DNA from: Pseudoxanthomonas sp. PXM03
Lineage (GTDB): Bacteria; Pseudomonadota; Gammaproteobacteria; Xanthomonadales; Xanthomonadaceae
Length of the DNA: 64,000 bases
Assembly (NCBI RefSeq): GCF_014852005.1
Contig: NZ_JACVAU010000005.1
Location: 170,859-234,858, forward strand
Reading direction: 5' to 3'
In this document: in pieces, positions 51,457 through 59,726 of the stretch
How the letters are laid out: the number at the start of each line of letters is the position of its first letter
Numbering within the stretch: position 1 is the stretch's first letter
Translations under genes and position numbers: made by a program
Notes under the pieces: generated by a model
What the model was told of the DNA's origin: nothing
The model's input: the letters and a program-made list of their open reading frames with translations, nothing else
The model's database searches: none

Positions 51457-52295
51457 CCCCTGTGATCCTGCGCTACAGCGCGTTCACCACCGATCCGCAG
51501 GGCGGCAATCCCGCCGGCGTGGTGCTGGACGCGCGTGGCCTCGACGGCGACGCCATGCAGCGCATCGCCACCGAGGTGGGCTATTCGGAAACCGCCTTCC
51601 TTCTGCCGCGCGCGGACGGGGATCTCGATGTGCGCTATTTCAGTCCGCTGGCCGAAGTGAGCTTCTGCGGACATGCCACCATCGCGGCGATGGTGGCGCA
51701 TGCACGCCACCATGCTCCGGGCGACTTCGTCCTGCATGCGCTTGCCGGGCGTGTGCGCGTGTCGGTCGATGCCGCCTGCGTCGCCACCCTGACGAGCGTG
51801 ACGCCGCGTGTCGAAGCGCTGGACGCCGGTGATCTCGACCTGCTCCTGAAGGCGCTCAACTGGCACCGCGACGACCTAGATCCTGCCCTGCCGCCGCAGC
51901 TGTCCTATGCCGGCGCGTGGCATCCCGTCATCGTGGCGGCTTCGCGCGCACGCTTGGCGGACCTGCACTACGACTTCGAAACGCTGGCCGCGTTGATGGC
52001 GGCACGCGGCTGGACCACGGTGAACCTGGTGTGGCGCGAGGATGCCCACACGGTGCACGCCCGCAATCCATTCCCGCCCGGCGGCGTGGTGGAAGACCCC
52101 GCGACCGGCGCCGCGGCGGCTGCACTGGGCGCGTATCTCGCGGCACGTGGCGCGCTGCCTGCCACGCGCCGCTTCACCATTCACCAGGGCGAAGACATTG
52201 GCCGGCCCAGCCTGCTGCATGTCCAGGTGCCGGATGATCCGCGCGATGGCATCCGCGTGAGCGGCACTGCGGTGCAGATGGACGTCGCGGCCTGA
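51453..52295 (+). CDS. PhzF-family isomerase-like protein
   Basis: A 280-residue PhzF-family protein (diaminopimelate-epimerase fold). The catalytic glutamate is E46 in VGYSETAFLLP. DVRYFSPLAEVSFCGHATIAAMVAH and VVEDPATGAAAAALGAYL are the other conserved segments. It overlaps the membrane protein gene by 4 bp and so belongs to the same operon under the MocR regulator. No phenazine genes are around it; such stand-alone PhzF proteins have no established reaction. Confidence 0.9.
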   Translation: MTPVILRYSAFTTDPQGGNPAGVVLDARGLDGDAMQRIATEVGYSETAFLLPRADGDLDVRYFSPLAEVSFCGHATIAAMVAHARHHAPGDFVLHALAGRVRVSVDAACVATLTSVTPRVEALDAGDLDLLLKALNWHRDDLDPALPPQLSYAGAWHPVIVAASRARLADLHYDFETLAALMAARGWTTVNLVWREDAHTVHARNPFPPGGVVEDPATGAAAAALGAYLAARGALPATRRFTIHQGEDIGRPSLLHVQVPDDPRDGIRVSGTAVQMDVAA

Positions 52296-52403
52296 CTCAG
52301 CACGCAGGATGGGGGGAGCCGCAGGCGATACCCATCGCAGGGGGTTCAGTGAAGCGGGCGCGCGTTTGGCGGCAGCGTTGTTCCCCTATTGGCCGCCAGG
52401 CCG

Positions 52404-53600
52404 TCATTGGCTGTCCGGTCTGCCCTGCAGGTAATCCTCCCACGCCTCGAGGTAGTCCGGTCGTTGCAGGATCGCGCGCGTCGGATCGAGTCGTATCAGC
52501 GTGGCGCGTGAGGGCGCGAGCAGCACGCTTGCTTGCTGGAAGCGTTTCTCGTCGAGCAGCAGGTAGATGCGCGGCCACGCAGGCACGCCACGTCGGAACT
52601 TGGTGGCTTCCTGCCTCAGCACATCCAGCAGCGTGTCCTGCGAAAGCGCTGCAAGCATGATCACGTCAGGGTCGTGCGTCTCATAGAGGCGGGTACGGAA
52701 CCTTTTCGCTTCCTTCTCGTAGTCGGGCGCCGCCGGCTGCGGCAGGACGAGGGTGGCGGGAAATCCGGTGTTGTCTTCTTCCAGCCGCCAATACGCATCC
52801 CGCAGGTAGGCATGCCAGTCGGTGAGATCAATGGAGTCAGGCGGAAGCAGGGGGGCAAGTGCTTTCTCGATCTCCCCGGCGAGCACTACACGCTGTAAAG
52901 CCAGCGCCGACGCTGCCTGCTGCAAGGCCGGAGCCCAGACATCCGCCGCCGGCAGCGCCACCGCTCCGTCGCGCGGGTCGAATATCACACTCACGTACCT
53001 CGTGTGTGCATCGTCCTCTTCTTCGGCGGCCTCGGAAGGCACGACCACGGGCACCACGATCCGCACGCCGTCTTCGTGGACCCGCGGGCTGCTGCGCCAG
53101 TGCAGCGAGCTCACGCTACGGGGCAGGGCCATCACGTACTCCTTGGGCAAGAAGTCGGTCAGGGCGTAATTCGCAACCAGAGATCCCGCGGGGTCGTACA
53201 GCACGACGGCATGCGGACCGAAGCCCATGCTGTGCCAGTTGTCGAACGTCATCACGTGGCCGCTGTCCGTCACGATGGCATTTACCGGGGCCACGCCATT
53301 GAGCAGGTTGCGCTGCCATGCCCGCTTGCAGGCGTCCCGAATGCAGTGCTCCATCGTGCCGATCGCGGCTGTCCGGGTATCGCCGACGACACCGCCGGGC
53401 CGATCCTTGCCGTCGAGCTGGTCGCGGAAAAAGGTGCGCTGGTCCGACAGTGCGCGAGGCTCGACGGTGAGTCGCCACGTGCCGTCAGCGGAGCGGTACT
53501 GCAGTGTGGTCGGCGCGCGCCAGCTGTCGGCGCGCGCGGGAGCGGCGATCTGCAGCATGGCCAGCAAGAGAGCAAGGCCGCACGAAGCGTGCACGCGCAT
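52404..53600 (-). CDS. exported hypothetical protein, 398 aa
   Basis: Unrecognised. The signal peptide MRVHASCGLALLLAMLQIAAPARA marks ATG 53600; the open frame upstream to 53693 lacks export features. The mature part begins LQYRSADGTWRLTVEPRA, then MTFDNWHSMGFGPHAVVLYDPAGSLVANYAL and VVPSEAAEEEDDAHTRYVSVIFDPRDG, suggesting a beta-propeller-like or beta-rich region. The C-terminal third is helical (LDVLRQEATKFRRGVPAWPR). It precedes the ABC operon on the same strand (downstream of it), separated by 99 bp. Confidence 0.72.
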   Translation of the reverse strand: MRVHASCGLALLLAMLQIAAPARADSWRAPTTLQYRSADGTWRLTVEPRALSDQRTFFRDQLDGKDRPGGVVGDTRTAAIGTMEHCIRDACKRAWQRNLLNGVAPVNAIVTDSGHVMTFDNWHSMGFGPHAVVLYDPAGSLVANYALTDFLPKEYVMALPRSVSSLHWRSSPRVHEDGVRIVVPVVVPSEAAEEEDDAHTRYVSVIFDPRDGAVALPAADVWAPALQQAASALALQRVVLAGEIEKALAPLLPPDSIDLTDWHAYLRDAYWRLEEDNTGFPATLVLPQPAAPDYEKEAKRFRTRLYETHDPDVIMLAALSQDTLLDVLRQEATKFRRGVPAWPRIYLLLDEKRFQQASVLLAPSRATLIRLDPTRAILQRPDYLEAWEDYLQGRPDSQ

Positions 53601-53699
53601 GGCGGCGATTCCGACAAAGGATGATCTGGAATATAACCCAGCGCGCGACGGTGCCTTGCCGCGAGCCGTCACGATGTCCGGCACCCGCCACACCCTGAC

Positions 53700-54950
53700 T
53701 CAGTCATGCCGCAGCGCCGCGATGGGGTCCAGCTGCGCCGCTTGCCGCGCCGGGTACACGCCGAAGCCCAGGCCGACCACCGCGCAGAAACCCGCCGACA
53801 GCAGGATCGGCACCGGGGCCCACGCGACCTGCCAGTCGGCGAACGTGGCGATCAGGTAAGCCAGCACGCCGCCGAACACCAGGCCCAGCAACGCCCCGGC
53901 GATGCAGATGACCGTGGCCTCGCGCAGGAACTGCGCGATCACGTCGCGCCTGCGCGCGCCCAACGCACGCAGCAGGCCGATCTCGCGGCGCCGTTCCAGC
54001 ACATTGGCCAGCATGATGTTCATGATGCCGATGCCGCCCACCAGCAGGCTGACACCGGCGATCGCGCCCATCACCACCTGGAAGATGCGCTGCGTCTGCT
54101 GATGCTGCTGGAACAGCTGCTGCGGCACGATCAGCTGATAGTCCGCCATGCCGGCGTGGCGCTGGTCCAGCACCGCCGACAGCACGCCCGCGCCGGCCGC
54201 CAGCCGCTGCGGATCGTCCAGGCGCAGCAGGAAGCGGTCCACTTCGTCTTCCTGCGGCTGGAAGCGGAAGCGTGCGCGCGCGCTCGCCAGCGGCACGTAG
54301 ATGCGGTTGCTCTCCGAGCCCAGTTGCACGCCCTCGAAATCGTCCTGGCCCAGGTCGCGGTCGGTCAGCACACCGATCACCTCCAGCCAGACATGGTTGA
54401 CCTTCACCAGCCCACCCACGGCACCGCCTTTCGGAAACAGGCTGATGGCCGCCTGGTGGCCCAGCACCGCGACGGGCGCCAGCGCGGCCTCGTCGTCGGC
54501 GGTGAACGCGCGGCCCTGCGCGATCTTCAGCGACGACAGGTCGAACCAGTTCGCGCTCACGCCGCTGGCCTGCGCATCGCTGCGGCCGGTGTCGCTGAAG
54601 ACCGTATGCGTGCGTACCTGTTTTTCGGCGGCATGGCGTTCGGCACCGGGCACCACGCTGAGCGCAGCGTCCGCATCGGCGACGGTCAGGCCGACGCTGC
54701 GCTCGCGCGTCTCCTTCAGCGTGTCCTCGTCCTGGGGCTTGGCCTCGGCGATCAGGTTGTGCAGGCCCAGGCCTTCCACCAGGCGCAGCGCTTCGCGCCG
54801 GCTGCCTTCGCCCACCGCCTGCATCGCCACGATGGCGCCCACGCCGAAGATCATGCCCAGCAAGGTGAGCAGCGTACGCAGGCGCCGCCGCCACAGTTCT
54901 TCCACCGCTTCACGCCAGACGGTGGGCAGGCGGTTGAGCAGTCCGGTCAT
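53700..54950 (-). CDS. ABC transporter permease, MacB/FtsX type
   Basis: A 416-residue permease. One N-terminal helix (about 24-46), a large periplasmic domain of about 215 residues, and three C-terminal helices (from about 287, with LLVGGIGIMNIMLANVLERRREIGLLRALGARRRDV as the coupling-helix region). This is the MacB/LolC FtsX topology without a fused ATPase; the ATPase is the separate gene at 58150. Such exporters move peptides, macrolides or lipoproteins through trans-envelope assemblies. Its 5' end overlaps the adaptor gene by 4 bp. Confidence 0.9.
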   Translation of the reverse strand: MTGLLNRLPTVWREAVEELWRRRLRTLLTLLGMIFGVGAIVAMQAVGEGSRREALRLVEGLGLHNLIAEAKPQDEDTLKETRERSVGLTVADADAALSVVPGAERHAAEKQVRTHTVFSDTGRSDAQASGVSANWFDLSSLKIAQGRAFTADDEAALAPVAVLGHQAAISLFPKGGAVGGLVKVNHVWLEVIGVLTDRDLGQDDFEGVQLGSESNRIYVPLASARARFRFQPQEDEVDRFLLRLDDPQRLAAGAGVLSAVLDQRHAGMADYQLIVPQQLFQQHQQTQRIFQVVMGAIAGVSLLVGGIGIMNIMLANVLERRREIGLLRALGARRRDVIAQFLREATVICIAGALLGLVFGGVLAYLIATFADWQVAWAPVPILLSAGFCAVVGLGFGVYPARQAAQLDPIAALRHD

Positions 54951-56221
54951 GCGTTCTTCCCTTCGGCATCGTCACCGGCGTCGTCGGTCTTGTCCTGTTC
55001 CTTGTCGTCGTCGCCGGGTGCAGGCACTTCGATCTGCGACAGGCGTACCTGGTCGCCGGGTTTCAATCCCGACAGCACCTGCGAACGCGCGGTACCGCGC
55101 ACGCCGAGTTTCACTTCGCGCGCCACGTAGTCGTTGCCCTGCTTCACCTGCACCCAATGGCGGTCGTCGCGTTGTTCGATGGCCACGTTCGGTACCGCCA
55201 TTGCGTCCTTCGCCTCCAGCAGCACCACGGCGGCGGCGAAACGCTGGCCGGGGATCAGGCGGTACTTCTCCACCGCCGAGGACGGAATCGGTGCGCGCAT
55301 CGACAGGAACTTCACCGGGCTCTCGCGATTGCGCACCTTGGCCGCGCTGGCCACCCACGAGAGCTTGCTGTCGATGCGCTGGTCGGGCCGGCCCAGCGGG
55401 TGCAGCACCACCGCATCGCCCGCCTGCACGCCCTGCGCCTCGATCTGCGGCAGCTCGATCTCCACTTCCATCGCCGAGGTATCCGGCAGGCTGCCGAACT
55501 CGAAGCCCGCGCGCAGGTTCGCACCCACCATCGGCTTGTCGCCGGACCAGTTGGCGGCGAGCAGCAGCACGCCGTCGTTGGGCGCGCGCAGTTCCAGCGC
55601 ATCCAGGTCGCCCTTGCGGGTCTGCGCATTCATGTCGAAGGTGGCGCGCTGCGCGTCCAGCACGGCCAGTTCCGCGCCGCCGCGCACGTCCGACTGGTCG
55701 CGCTGCCATTGCAGCACGCCCTGCCGCACCTGCAGGTATTCCTTGTCCTCGATGGCATCCAGCACCTGGTTGCGCGCCACGGTGCTCAGGTCGGCTTCGG
55801 CGTAGCGCTGGGCGATGCCCAGCTGCACGGCCACCTGCGACAGGTCCACTTCCACGCGGCCCTGGGTGGCGTCCAGTCCGCTTTCCTTCGCCGCGCGCGC
55901 CAGCGCATTGCGCTGCAGGTCGATCATCGCCTGCGCCAGCTGCTGCTCGCCTTCGGGCGAGATGAAGCGCGCCAGCAGGTCGCCCTTCTTCACCAGGCTG
56001 CCTTCCGGCACCATCCATTCCACCTGGCGCGCGGACCAGTTCTTGCCGGGCACGATCAGCGGCGTGGGCTTGGCCGAACGCAGTTCGCCTTCGCCCCGCA
56101 CGCTGAGGGTCAGCGCGCCCCGCGCGACGGTCTCACTGGCAACGGGCACTTCCGGCGCACCGCAGGCCGTCACCGCCAGGGCGCATGCCAGCACGGACGC
56201 GACGCGCGTGATCGGCATCAT
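54947..56221 (-). CDS. HlyD/RND-type periplasmic adaptor (1), lipoprotein
   Basis: A 424-residue membrane-fusion adaptor and probable lipoprotein: the signal ends in ALAVTACG. It has a lipoyl-like half (VSGEGELRSAKPTPLIVPG, WMVPEGSLVKKGDLLARF), a long helical hairpin (LDATQGRVEVDLSQVAVQLGIA...), the second lipoyl half (APNDGVLLLAANWSG) and beta-barrel domains. An unusual highly acidic tail (about 20 residues, DDDKEQDKTDDAGDDAEG) closes it. It is the third adaptor in the operon. ATG 56221 shares bases with the preceding stop. Confidence 0.87.
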   Translation of the reverse strand: MMPITRVASVLACALAVTACGAPEVPVASETVARGALTLSVRGEGELRSAKPTPLIVPGKNWSARQVEWMVPEGSLVKKGDLLARFISPEGEQQLAQAMIDLQRNALARAAKESGLDATQGRVEVDLSQVAVQLGIAQRYAEADLSTVARNQVLDAIEDKEYLQVRQGVLQWQRDQSDVRGGAELAVLDAQRATFDMNAQTRKGDLDALELRAPNDGVLLLAANWSGDKPMVGANLRAGFEFGSLPDTSAMEVEIELPQIEAQGVQAGDAVVLHPLGRPDQRIDSKLSWVASAAKVRNRESPVKFLSMRAPIPSSAVEKYRLIPGQRFAAAVVLLEAKDAMAVPNVAIEQRDDRHWVQVKQGNDYVAREVKLGVRGTARSQVLSGLKPGDQVRLSQIEVPAPGDDDKEQDKTDDAGDDAEGKNA

Positions 56222-57192
56222 TTCGCTCCTCCCCCGATGTCGGGCACGGTCAGTTCCACGCGCACCGCCTGGCCGGGACGCAGCTTCGCCTTCGCGTCGT
56301 CCAGCCGGATCTCCAGGTCGAGAACCGGCACCGGCTGCACCTGCGATTTGCTGCGTACGGCGCGCCCGATGCCGGCCACCTTGCCGTGGTGCACGCTGCC
56401 GCCACCGCCTTCCACCACGATGCGCGCGGGCACGCCCACCTTCACCCGTTGCAGGTCGCGCTCGGGCAGCTGCGCGCGCACCGCCAGCGTGGCCGGGTCG
56501 GGAATCTCGGCCACGGTCTGGCCACGCCAGACCTGTGAACCCACGTCGAACTTCTCGCCGTTCCAGTTGCTCTTGTGCATGATCACGCCGTCGCGCGGCG
56601 CGGGCAGGTTGAGCGCCGCGATGGAGGCCTGCAGACGGTTCACGTCGGCCTGTGCCTGCTTCAGCTCGGCGTTGACCAGGCGCAGTTCCTGCCGCCGCTG
56701 TTCGGCGGCGGCGCGTTCGGCCACCTGCGTCAGCGCGGCGCGGCGTTCGGTGCGCCTGCGTTCCTCCACCAGCTTGTCGTACTCCAGCGCGGCGATCAGT
56801 TCGCGCGGCTGCTCGGTCTTGCGGCCGGCCTTGTCGCGCTCGGCGGCCGCTTCGGCGGTGGCCAGGCGCTGGCTGCGCTCGCGCTCGGCCACGTCCAGGG
56901 TCAGGTTCTCCAGCTCGCGTTTCTTTTCCTGCAGCAGGCTCTGCTTCTCGCTGAGCTGGCGCACCAGGTCGTTGGTATCGAAGGCGACCACGATCTCGCC
57001 CTTCTTCACCGTGCTGCCGTCCGGCGCCAGCTGGGTGAGGTTGAACTGCCACAGGCGATCGACGGCCGGCGGCACCAGCTGCGAACTGCGCTGCGCGTAC
57101 ACCTCGCCATCCACGCGCAAGGTGGCGGCGTGCGCGGCCGGCAGCGTCGCCGCCAGCGCGACCATCCACGGCAGCATGCGTGCCCGGTTCAT
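56218..57192 (-). CDS. HlyD/RND-type periplasmic adaptor (2)
   Basis: A 324-residue adaptor. The signal peptide ends near PAAHAA. Marks: GSTVKKGEIVVAFDTNDLVRQL (first lipoyl half), a long coiled-coil hairpin (about 80-195, rich in Glu/Arg/Ala/Leu), then LPAPRDGVIMHKSNWNGEKFDVGSQVWRG (second lipoyl half) and LDLEIRLDDAKAKLRPGQAVRVEL (barrel). It overlaps both neighbours by 4 bp. It differs from the other two adaptors, so this is not a simple duplication. Confidence 0.86.
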   Translation of the reverse strand: MNRARMLPWMVALAATLPAAHAATLRVDGEVYAQRSSQLVPPAVDRLWQFNLTQLAPDGSTVKKGEIVVAFDTNDLVRQLSEKQSLLQEKKRELENLTLDVAERERSQRLATAEAAAERDKAGRKTEQPRELIAALEYDKLVEERRRTERRAALTQVAERAAAEQRRQELRLVNAELKQAQADVNRLQASIAALNLPAPRDGVIMHKSNWNGEKFDVGSQVWRGQTVAEIPDPATLAVRAQLPERDLQRVKVGVPARIVVEGGGGSVHHGKVAGIGRAVRSKSQVQPVPVLDLEIRLDDAKAKLRPGQAVRVELTVPDIGGGAK

Positions 57193-58166
57193 CGCGTGGT
57201 CTCCTTGCCCGTCGCGGCGGCGGGCCGTGCGATCACGCGCACGCTCATGCCCGGCATCAGCGACAGCGTCTGCGCATCCAAGGTGATGTCGAGAGTGAAG
57301 TAGCGGCCTTCGCCCCATTCCGGCCGCCGGTCCGGCGCACCTGAAATGAACGCGATGCGCCCCGGCACCTTGCGGCCGGGCAGGGCGTCGAATGTCAGCT
57401 CGACGGACTGGCCCACCACCAACCCGCGCCGGTCCGGTTCCAGTGCCCAGGCGCGCACGTTCATGCGTCCGCTGCTGACCACTTCACCGGCCTTGCTGCC
57501 GGGCATGGTCGAGGAGCCTTCATCGATCCGTCCGCCGATCCAGTTGTTGTTGAATCCGTGCACCACGATGCCGTCGCGGTCGGCGACGACTTCCGAGGTG
57601 CGGACCAGCGAGGCGTGGTAGTCGCGCTGCAGCACCAGCTTCTCGATCTGCAGGCGGCCATCTTCGACGCGCCGCTGCACGGCGGTGCGCGCGGCATCCA
57701 GCTCCTTGCGCTGCAACGCCACTTCGCGCGTGGTGCGGTCCAGCTCGCCCTGGTGGCGGTCGTAGTCCAGGCCGGAGATCAGGTCGCGCGGGATGGTGGC
57801 GTCCAGCTTCGCGGTGGCGAGCTCGGCTTCGGCATCCACCAGGGCCATTTCCGCTTCCAGCGCCTTCACCTGCAGCTCGGCGACTTCCTTGGCGTCCTTG
57901 GCCTGGCCCTGTTCGATCTGGGCCTCCAGGTCGGGGATGCGGCTGGCGGACTGGCCGGGATCGATGCGCAGCACCACGTCGCCCTTCTTCACCCGTTCGC
58001 CTTCGGGCACGTAGTAGCGGATCACCACCGGCGAACTGTTGGATTGCGGAGTGAGGATCTGCTGCGCGTCCACCGCACGCACTTCGCCGGTCAGCACCAC
58101 GGCGTGCGCGGGCGCGGTGGCGGCAAGGGCCAGCGCGACCCACAGCGTCTTACTGGAGCGCGTCAT
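57189..58166 (-). CDS. HlyD/RND-type periplasmic adaptor (3)
   Basis: A 325-residue adaptor: signal peptide MTRSSKTLWVALALAATAPAHA, then VVLTGEVRAVDAQQIL, VPEGERVKKGDVVLRIDPGQSAS (lipoyl), a helical hairpin (about 85-185) and DGIVVHGFNNNWIGGRIDEG (second lipoyl half), then barrel LTFDALPGRKVPGRIAFI. It is the first adaptor after the ATPase gene; the ATPase stop lies at 58150, so the two overlap by 17 bp. Confidence 0.86.
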   Translation of the reverse strand: MTRSSKTLWVALALAATAPAHAVVLTGEVRAVDAQQILTPQSNSSPVVIRYYVPEGERVKKGDVVLRIDPGQSASRIPDLEAQIEQGQAKDAKEVAELQVKALEAEMALVDAEAELATAKLDATIPRDLISGLDYDRHQGELDRTTREVALQRKELDAARTAVQRRVEDGRLQIEKLVLQRDYHASLVRTSEVVADRDGIVVHGFNNNWIGGRIDEGSSTMPGSKAGEVVSSGRMNVRAWALEPDRRGLVVGQSVELTFDALPGRKVPGRIAFISGAPDRRPEWGEGRYFTLDITLDAQTLSLMPGMSVRVIARPAAATGKETTR

Positions 58167-58824
58167 GTTCCACCTTGCCGTCGCGCAGCTTCACCTGGCG
58201 CGGGGCGCGCGCGGCGATGTCGTTGTCATGGGTCACCAGCACCACGGTCTGGCCGCCGGCATGCACTTCATCCAGCAGCGCCAGCACGTCGGCGGCGCTC
58301 TTCGAATCCAGGTTGCCGGTGGGCTCGTCGGCCAGCAGCAGGGCCGGCTGCAGCAGCAGCGCGCGCGCGATGGCGGCGCGCTGCATCTGTCCGCCGGACA
58401 GTTCGCTGGGGCGATGGTCGCGCCGTTCGGCCAGGCCCACGCGGTCCAGCAGCGCCAGGGCGCGGTCGTGCGTGCCCGGCGGCGGCTGGCGGTGGAAGCG
58501 CAGCGGCAGCATCACGTTCTCCAGCACGCTCAGCCGCGGCAGCAGGTGGAAGCTCTGGAACACGAAGCCGATGCGCCGGTTGCGCAGGTCGCTGCTGGCC
58601 TCGTCGTCGAAGGTGGCCACGTCGCGGCCTTCGAACAGATAGTGGCCGGCGTTGGGATGGTCCAGGCAGCCGAGGATGTTCAGCAGGCTGGACTTGCCCG
58701 AACCCGAGGGCCCGGTGATGGCGACGAATTCGCCCTGGCCGATGCGCAGGTCCACCCCTGCCAGCGCCTTCACCGTCTGCCCGCTCATGGCGTAGTGGCG
58801 CTGCACGCCCTGCAACTCGATCAT
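58150..58824 (-). CDS. ABC transporter ATPase, MacB/LolD type
   Basis: A 224-residue ATP-binding subunit. Walker A is GPSGSGKSS (38-46), Q-loop FVFQSFHLLPRLSV, signature ELSGGQMQRAAIARAL, Walker B LLLADEPTGNLDSK, H-loop VLVTHDND. This is the LolD/MacB group that pairs with FtsX-type permeases. It is the first gene of the five-gene operon (ATPase, three adaptors, permease), each member overlapping the next. No outer-membrane channel gene is in the window, so a TolC-type partner would be elsewhere. Confidence 0.93.
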   Translation of the reverse strand: MIELQGVQRHYAMSGQTVKALAGVDLRIGQGEFVAITGPSGSGKSSLLNILGCLDHPNAGHYLFEGRDVATFDDEASSDLRNRRIGFVFQSFHLLPRLSVLENVMLPLRFHRQPPPGTHDRALALLDRVGLAERRDHRPSELSGGQMQRAAIARALLLQPALLLADEPTGNLDSKSAADVLALLDEVHAGGQTVVLVTHDNDIAARAPRQVKLRDGKVEHDALQ

Positions 58825-59155
58825 CACGTCCCCTTCGTTCCCTCGTCTGTGTCGACCATCGCGACCCGCCAAGGTTCCCGCCGCGTGGGCGGGGAAGGCG
58901 ACGACGGTCGTGCGTCCTGCCAGGTGAGGCGCGAGCATCCCAGATGCCTGCGCGAGGTTGCAACCGCGGCAGGCCGCAGACCTTTTGCAGACCACCAGCC
59001 AATGAGCGCGGCCCGCCAGGCATGACACCCGGCATGCCGCGTCCGCAACACGGTGAGCAGGGTGGAGGGCACATAGCAGGTGACGCTACGACATCCTGGC
59101 CTGCTGCCGCACGACTTCGACCACGAAGGCTGCACTCGCGGCCTGCAGGCGCTCC
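58825..59155. other. intergenic stretch before integron boundary
   Basis: Upstream of the ABC operon (its promoter must be here) and still high in GC. I see no gene, integrase fragment, or attI-like sequence in it. The GC falls after about 59,335. Confidence 0.4.
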
Positions 59156-59335
59156 CGTTATCACCCCGGAGAGGGGGTGATAACGAACAAGTGCGTCATG
59201 AACATGACGCTTGGCCAACCCGTGCCGTCGGTAGCCAGCCAATTCCCTTCCACGACAACGCTCTGCGCGCCTTGACGCGATCGCATCAGGTCATGAATAT
59301 CCGCGTTATCACCCCCGTTGTGGGGTCTATTAGGC
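59156..59335. repeat. array-edge zone with a triplicated 12-bp word
   Basis: CGTTATCACCCC at 59156-59167, its inverse GGGGTGATAACG at 59174-59185 (12-bp stem, 6-nt loop) and CGTTATCACCCC again at 59304-59315. Copies two and three bound a 118-bp segment as 13-bp perfect inverted ends. In that segment is GCGTCATG-AA-CATGACGC (59193-59210), an 8-bp palindrome. The core words TAAC ... GTTA are those of an attC, so this could be a degenerate or foreign attC/attI, or a small element. Confidence 0.5.
59272..59300 (+). promoter_or_regulatory. weak promoter candidate before first cassette
   Basis: TTGACG (59272-59277), 17-bp spacer, GAATAT (59295-59300). The -10 matches TATAAT at only 3 of 6 positions. 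Its position, about 47 bp before the first cassette ORF, would suit a Pc-type promoter, but this is a weak call. Confidence 0.25.
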
Positions 59336-59346
59336 GTTAGGCGCTC

Positions 59347-59664
59347 GTGTTCACCTATATCTGCGGCCACTGCAATCAAAAGCTTGGAGATCACTTGGCG
59401 CGTACTTCGCCCAGTGAGCCGAGGGGTGTGATTCAGTGCCCTCGGTGTCAAAGCATCAATGCTGTTCGCTCGCCGAGCCTCAAAGCAATTCTGCCCATAC
59501 TTTTCGTTGTTTTCTTGTCGTTCCTTGGCAAGGCCATACTTGAACCGTCGGGCATATTTGGGTGGCTTTGGTTGGTGACAGAGATAGCACTTGTCGTTGT
59601 TTTCGTGCATTTCGGCTTTCTCAGGCGCAAGCTTCCGGTCGTAGAGTCCGGGCCGCGCGCCTAA
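59347..59664 (+). CDS. cassette 1: zinc-ribbon plus two-helix membrane protein, 105 aa
   Basis: Unknown function. The N-terminus FTYICGHCNQKL and later VIQCPRCQSIN give two CxxC knuckles about 28 residues apart, a zinc-ribbon pattern. Two hydrophobic helices follow (about 45-62 and 68-92, LPILFVVFLSFLGKAILEPS and WLWLVTEIALVVVFVHFGFL). The protein ends with a short basic tail. GTG 59347 is the first start after the GTTAGGC core. It is possibly a membrane-tethered zinc-ribbon protein; nothing in the cassette indicates its partner. Confidence 0.72.
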   Translation: MFTYICGHCNQKLGDHLARTSPSEPRGVIQCPRCQSINAVRSPSLKAILPILFVVFLSFLGKAILEPSGIFGWLWLVTEIALVVVFVHFGFLRRKLPVVESGPRA

Positions 59665-59718
59665 CAATTCATTCAAGCCGAAGCCGCTTCGCGGCTCGGC
59701 TTAATTCAGGTGTTAGGG
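59659..59718 (+). repeat. attC 1 (60 bp)
   Basis: R'' GCCTAAC (59659-59665) and R' GTTAGGG (59712-59718). The stem AGCCGC-TTC-GCGGCT sits inside AAGCCGA / TCGGCTT with an unpaired A as extrahelical base. This copy has AGCCGC where most others have ACCCGC, with compensating change on the other arm. Confidence 0.95.
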
Positions 59719-59726
59719 CTCATATC

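Noticed and set aside
59156..59185. Perfect 12-bp hairpin as a transcription terminator
   Set aside because: No T tract on either strand follows the stem; the next bases are CGAACAAG and the other side GGGAGC.
58825..59335. Integron integrase or attI before cassette 1
   Set aside because: I looked on both strands for tyrosine-recombinase boxes (R...HxLR...Y) and found no open frame of any size with them.
59161..59676. 171-codon minus-strand open frame starting in attC 1
   Set aside because: It begins inside the attC and runs antisense to cassette 1. The N-terminus (MNELLG...) is the antisense of the attC and is repeated at every attC. No export or domain marks.
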